Shown: positions 7,774 through 11,912 of the stretch, in pieces | How the letters are laid out: each line of letters begins with the position of its first letter | How positions within the stretch are numbered: the first letter of the stretch is position 1 | From: Monoraphidium neglectum | Taxonomy: Eukaryota > Chlorophyta > Chlorophyceae > Sphaeropleales > Selenastraceae | Reading direction: 5' to 3' | Assembly (NCBI RefSeq): GCF_000611645.1 | Contig: NW_014011951.1 | Location: forward strand, 1,433-13,344 | DNA: 11,912 bases | Notes under the pieces: generated by a model | Database searches by the model: none | Seen by the model: only the letters and a program-made list of their open reading frames with translations | Told to the model about the DNA's origin: nothing | Made by a program: the position numbers and the translations under genes

Positions 7774-9996
7774 TCACCTGGGGGCGCTGTCGCCATCAAA
7801 ACCGTCGAGCATGCCCGCCCACTTGCTCTCCCCTTCGAGCGGCGCCAGCTCAGCGACCATGCGCGCCCAGGGGGCGCCGCCCATGCCTGCGGGCGTGGAC
7901 GGGTGTTCAAGGTATGGGTTGCCCGCAGGTGTTCAGGAATGCATCAGTGCTCCAAGCAGGCAAGCAAGCCTGAGACCTAGCAAGTTGAGGCATAGGGGCA
8001 TTGCGGTATGGCGCTAAGCGCTGCGTGTCGGCATGTGTTCAGGGGTGTCGGCACTTGGGGTGTGAGCTGCGCGGGGCGGGAGCCATCCGCACCTGACGCG
8101 CGGACCCTGCCGTCCAGCCGCAGGCCAACGTAGAGTCCTGCACATTCAGTGGGGGTGGGCGCAGCTAACGCTCAGTAGTGTTTGGGCTCGGGCGAAGGGC
8201 GGCAAAACGTGTGCGTGGTGTGCCTGAGCAGCACTGTACATCTTGTACATCAGAAAATCACTTCGAGTTCAGTCAATAGACTGAAAAATTTGTGACGAGC
8301 CGCCGCACCCGTGTCTGACGTCACTTTCGAAGACGAGAACGACAGCTGATCCTGGAACCACTGCTTGTACCCCTGAAGCTGCTGCGCCTCGCCCCGCCAC
8401 CTCAGGTCGCCCCTCTCCAGCGGCGGTATCGTTGCCGCCGCCTGCTGCTGCTGCCCCTGCTGCTCGTCGCCGCCGCTGCCGCTGCTGCTCGCCGGCTCGT
8501 CAAAAATCGGGACTGGGACGATGAAGACGCCGCGCTGCAGCAGCTGCTCCCGGTACGGCTCCGCCGCGGCCAGGGAGGCCGCCACCTGGGAGGGCGTGCC
8601 AGCCAGCAGCACGCACCGCGACGTGCCCTGCGTGACGATGGAGACAGGGGTGCAGCGATCAGCAAGGCTGGAAACCTCCAGGTAACTGCTCGGCGAGCCC
8701 GTTGAGTGTGCCACGGCCTGTCCAATAGAGTTCGCCGCCGCCTGCGCCTGCCCACTTGCCCGCCGGCCGCATAAGCGTGTTGCTTTTGTACAAACAGCTG
8801 CTGGCTCACAGCTGCTGCGTATGCCCCGCGGCCACCTGCAACAGACCTGAACTGTGCACACGGCAATGATTTGGCGTGTCCAAATGCGGGGAGCAGGTCA
8901 GCATGATTGACCCACCTGCAGGTCCCGCAGGGTGCGGCGCTTGCCGTTGGCCAGCAGCACCCGCTGCGACGCCAGCGCAGACTCCCGCCCCAGCCTCACG
9001 AGCTGCTTCTCCCGCGCCTAGCGCATGGCGGCGGCGGCGCGGGCAGCGAATGCGGGTGAACACGGTTGGAGACGGCTGGCGGGCAGGCTGTGCGCGGGGC
9101 CGGGGACTTGGCTGCCTGCCCGGGCTGCAGCTTACGCAAGCCGCCACATGTGCCACGACCCCGTCGGTTGGCTGTCGCACAGCCGCGCGCATCCAGCCGC
9201 GCCCATCCAGCCTACGGCCTCCTCCCGCTCCCCCACCCTCGCCCCTGAAAAACAAGGGGTTGACCAGCAGCGCTCTCGCCGCCCACCTTCCAGTCCTGCC
9301 TGAAGAGGAACGCGAAAATGGTTACGGCCCCTATGTTGATCGCCAGGTTTGTGAGGACGTCATCAACCTGCATCGCGTTGCGGCCGCCGTTGAGCGCCCC
9401 CGCCAGCTGCGGCAGCGAGATCAGCGTGCCGACGCCCGCGCTGGCGACGGAGAAGCCGAAGATGACGAGGCGCAGGGTGCGGAAGGGCGCCTCGGCCTCG
9501 GCGCGCATGTTGACGCGCTCGTCCTCAAGGCGCCTGGGGGGCAGGGGTTGGCGCGAGGGTGGTGGATGGGCGAGGGGCGTAGGCGGGACAAGGGGGGGGG
9601 GCATGGGCTTTATGGTAGGCGCGTCTACGCAGGTGGGGTTTGCGGGTGTGAGAAGGCACACTTCTCATCAAACAAATACTAGATGTGATGTTTTTCTACT
9701 GCATGGGTCTGAGAGGGTGGGGGATATGCGTAGCAAGACTGGCGGTCTTGCAGGATCGCCAGCATTCCGCCACCTGGGCGGCGAACGCACTGCTCCAGTC
9801 GACCTGCTGGGAGCCGCCCAGCCCACCCATTGCATGGGCACCCCGCTCACTGGAGCTCCTCCTTGGCAGTCATACGAGCAGATGTGACCATCCTGCTACG
9901 AGCCCGTCCCCGCGGCAAGGTCGGCCTCCCATTTCTGGCCACCGCGAGCATCGGTGATCCACAGCGACCTGAGGCTATGCGTTGCATGCTAGCCAT
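7774..9996 (-). CDS. DUF3493 protein of the LPA1/REP27 photosystem II biogenesis type, TPR-less
   Basis: Six exons on the minus strand: 9996-9851, 9533-9287, 9017-8916, 8627-8309, 8137-8093 and 7886-7774, giving 323 residues ending in TGA. The start (MASMQRIASGRCGSP) is the first ATG after an in-frame TAA and opens a basic transit peptide of about 40 residues. DUF3493 follows: LRAEAxAPFRTLRL-like entry (MRAEAEAPFRTLRL, 58-71), two membrane segments (about 68-95 and 108-127) and FLFRQDWKAREKQL (124-137). Then come TSRCVLLAGTPSQV (167-180), AAEPYREQLLQRGVFIVPVP (186-205), a Gln/Ser/Gly-rich loop, LRWRG, and the tail YVGLRLDGRVRASG plus MGGAPWARMVAEL. LPA1 (Arabidopsis) and REP27 (Chlamydomonas) are thylakoid proteins needed for photosystem II assembly or repair and D1 synthesis. 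They carry N-terminal TPR repeats; here transit peptide passes straight into DUF3493, so this may be a paralogue. The family call is firm, the exact role is inferred. A possible donor (AG|GTGACA) at the last codon could extend it. Confidence 0.82.
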
Positions 9997-11286
9997 CTGC
10001 GTTTATTGAACAATGTGCGGCGTGCACAGTCGGGCGAATGATGTGTGGTGGTCAAACGGTGATCAGCGTACAGAGGCCGCCTACCAGTGCACAGTGTAAA
10101 TGAAATCTATCACTGGTGTTTTCTGGTGGCCGGGCTGCGGTGGTGGCGGGGTCGAGCCGGGCGACGGCGTCAGCGGCTACCTCCCAGCTTCTGTGGTTAG
10201 GGGCAGGGCACATGTCCTCGCACTTAGCAGTGTCTCACCCAGTGTAAAAACCGTCACATGCCACGTTCAGTCCGCAGCAACGGCTCGAAACCCTAGTGGC
10301 AACATGCAGGTGACAACAGTCTGCTAGTGCAGCACGACCAGCAGAGCTCGCTGGCGAGCGACAACCCACAAACGAACTGCCACCATTATTTTCATAGTAC
10401 ATTCTCTTGACAGATAATAGTGTTATGATCTCAAGCTGAGCAGGCCACCGGGCTGCACAGGGACAAACGCAAAGGCTACGTTCACTACATCCCTGGAAGG
10501 GCGCACTGGTCACATTCTGGGCTGGCCAGCAGGAGCTCACATTACATTGGTGCGTTGCTTATGTTGTGCCATCAGAAACCTCAAATAAGCTGTTAGGTGT
10601 GAGAGGCAGTCGCCCAACACAAAGGCACCGCACATGTGCCTTGCACTTGTTGGACGATCAGTGCCAGGCTGCTCATCAAAAACGAACACAGCGAGTGCAT
10701 CAGTCATACAGTACAAGGTTGACGCATCGCACATAGGTGCTGTGTGCCGTATGCCTAATCAGTCAACGTCATTGCGCATGGGTCAAACACGACACATAGC
10801 AAACCTGTGGGACAACGTGAGCTTGGCTGCTCACGGGGTGGGTCAGTGAATGGACGCATGTGGGATGCAAGTAAGCTCATTGTTGGGTGGAGATCGCCAA
10901 TTCACTCGCCGCAACAAACTAGGTTGATGGTCTACCTGCAGCTTGACCTGGCCGCCAACTGGAGGGTGCAGGTTCAACAAGAGCATCGCCACAAGCCCTC
11001 CACCGTGGCAGAGTGCTGGGGGGCCAAACGAAGCTGGGCGTGATAGGTTTGCTTTGATACTAGTCACAATAATCATATTAGCTACGAATCATGTTTATTA
11101 GCCGGACCAACCGACCAAACCAGGCTCAGCTCTTCAATCGCTAACGGTGTTGTATGGACGATTTCCGTACAACTTTTGACTAATTGAACAGCGAGCTCTC
11201 GGAGGAGGCCAGTCGCAGCAGCTGCCACCCTGAAAAGGCAGCAGGCGCGCCGCCGCGCATATTCGCTGCAGAGCAGCGGCGCATAC
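9997..11286. promoter_or_regulatory. Upstream region of divergent LPA1-like and NPF/DPF genes
   Basis: About 1.3 kb between two divergent start codons, visibly less GC-rich than the exons, with AT-rich patches near 10380-10430 and 11050-11100. It should contain both promoters and 5' leaders. Open frames on either strand lack family motifs. The stretch 11191-11286 is open in the frame of the downstream protein and follows a good acceptor context (tgactaattgaacag), so it could be the end of an additional 5' exon. A short 6-base-arm hairpin at 10346-10359 is unremarkable. I see no RNA gene or repeat family. Confidence 0.5.
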
Positions 11287-11912
11287 ATGAGCAGAAACCC
11301 GTTCCAAGCGGTGAGTCAAGCCATGGGAGTGAGGCTATGTTGCCGAGTAAATCACATCCCACAGCATCGCTGATGCAAAGCCACGCCACGCAGGGAGGCT
11401 GGGATCCCTTTGGGGATGACCCGCCCCCGCAGCCCGCAGCGCCGCCGCAGGGCCAGGCGCTGGCGTCCCTGAAGCCCGCGCGCGCGCCGCCGCCTGCGCC
11501 ACCCGGCCGTGGCGCCGCTACTGCGGCGGTGGCGCCCTTCCAGGACCCTTTTGCACACGCTGTCAGCAATCCCTTTGGCGCGCCGGGCTCAACGGGCGCG
11601 CCGCCCAGCTACACGGCAGCTGCGGGCCTGCCGCCGCCGCCGCCTTACGCGGTTGCGGCGGCGGCGCCTGCGTACAGTGCCTCGCCGATCGCGAGCCTGC
11701 CGCCGCCTCCAAGCTATGAAGATTTATTTGGGGCCACTGCTTCGTATCAGGCGGCCGAGGGAAGCGGCGGCATCGGCGGTGGCGTGGCCACGGCGGGGGC
11801 CCCCGCACCCGTGCCGGCACGACCCGCGCCAGTCAGGCCGCAGCAGGCCCTCGGGCTTGCGCCCGCGCGCGCCGCGCCGCCGCCGCCGCTGGGCCGGGCC
11901 GTGGGCGGCAGC
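11287..11912 (+). CDS. Proline-rich NPF/DPF/PPxY-motif protein, 5' part (probable membrane-trafficking protein)
   Basis: Two exons seen: 11287-11310 (MSRNPFQA, donor GTGAGT) and 11394 to the window edge, in frame throughout for 181 residues with no stop. The intron is 83 bases. Visible motifs: NPF at 4-6 and 67-69, DPF at 12-14 and 59-61, and three PPxY motifs ending at Tyr 81, 93 and 116, the last followed by EDLFG. The rest is Ala/Pro/Gly-rich and probably disordered. NPF motifs bind EH domains, DPF motifs bind adaptor appendages and PPxY motifs bind WW domains, which points to endocytosis or vesicle sorting. N-terminal NPF repeats are typical of SCAMP proteins, but no SCAMP coiled coil or membrane span lies inside the window. 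The first exon could be longer, since the frame stays open upstream to about 11191. No enzymatic domain is visible; identity stays open. Confidence 0.55.

Noticed and set aside
8235..8249. Two TGTACA copies 9 bases apart, resembling the GTAC core of the algal copper-response element
   Set aside because: They lie in an intron near the 3' end of the gene, and a four-base core recurs often by chance.
8250..8308. End of the LPA1-like gene at the stop 8250-8252
   Set aside because: The residues after 8309 do not look like the family, and splicing at 8309 recovers the expected C-terminal motifs from two further exons.
10346..10359. GCTCGC TG GCGAGC small hairpin
   Set aside because: Six-base arms are expected by chance in GC-rich DNA and no T-run or gene end goes with it.
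11152..11190. ATGGACGATTTCC as a first mini-exon joined to the open frame at 11191
   Set aside because: The phase fits, but the intron would be about 25 bases, too short for normal splicing.

Overview
The window looks like nuclear DNA of a green alga, most likely a GC-rich chlorophyte of the Chlorella/Coccomyxa or Selenastrum-like kind; I cannot name the species. Three things support this. Genes are split into many short exons. All 17 introns I could place begin GTGNG, the usual chlorophyte donor. Two proteins start with a typical plastid transit peptide and belong to plastid families. Exons are very rich in G and C with Ala, Gly, Pro, Gln and Asp runs, while the spaces between genes are visibly less GC-rich. 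No bacterial operons, insertion sequences, CRISPR arrays, tRNA or rRNA genes were seen. Gene models below were built by hand from splice sites, reading phase and family motifs.

Layout: (1) 1-3423, minus strand: a large COG0523/CobW-family (ZigA-like) protein of at least 685 residues in seven exons, running off the left edge in an acidic tail. Its fold and CobW C-terminal domain are recognisable, but its Walker A, CxCC and NKxD motifs are all destroyed, so it looks like a pseudo-GTPase with added His/Cys-rich metal-binding stretches. (2) 3424-4625: upstream region shared by two divergent genes, with a perfect 31-base palindrome. (3) 4626-6737, plus strand: a six-exon gene for a 283-residue plastid-targeted NTF2/SnoaL-like (DUF2358-like) protein with a C-terminal membrane anchor. 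(4) 6738-7773: space between two converging genes. (5) 7774-9996, minus strand: a six-exon gene for a 323-residue DUF3493 protein of the LPA1/REP27 photosystem II type, but without TPR repeats. (6) 9997-11286: a second divergent upstream region with no gene I can support. (7) 11287 to the right edge, plus strand: the 5' part of a proline-rich protein with NPF, DPF and PPxY motifs, probably a membrane-trafficking protein.

The genes are arranged as divergent, convergent, divergent neighbours, as is common in compact algal genomes. Two of the four (DUF2358-like and LPA1-like) are predicted to act in the plastid; I see no sign that the four form one pathway.
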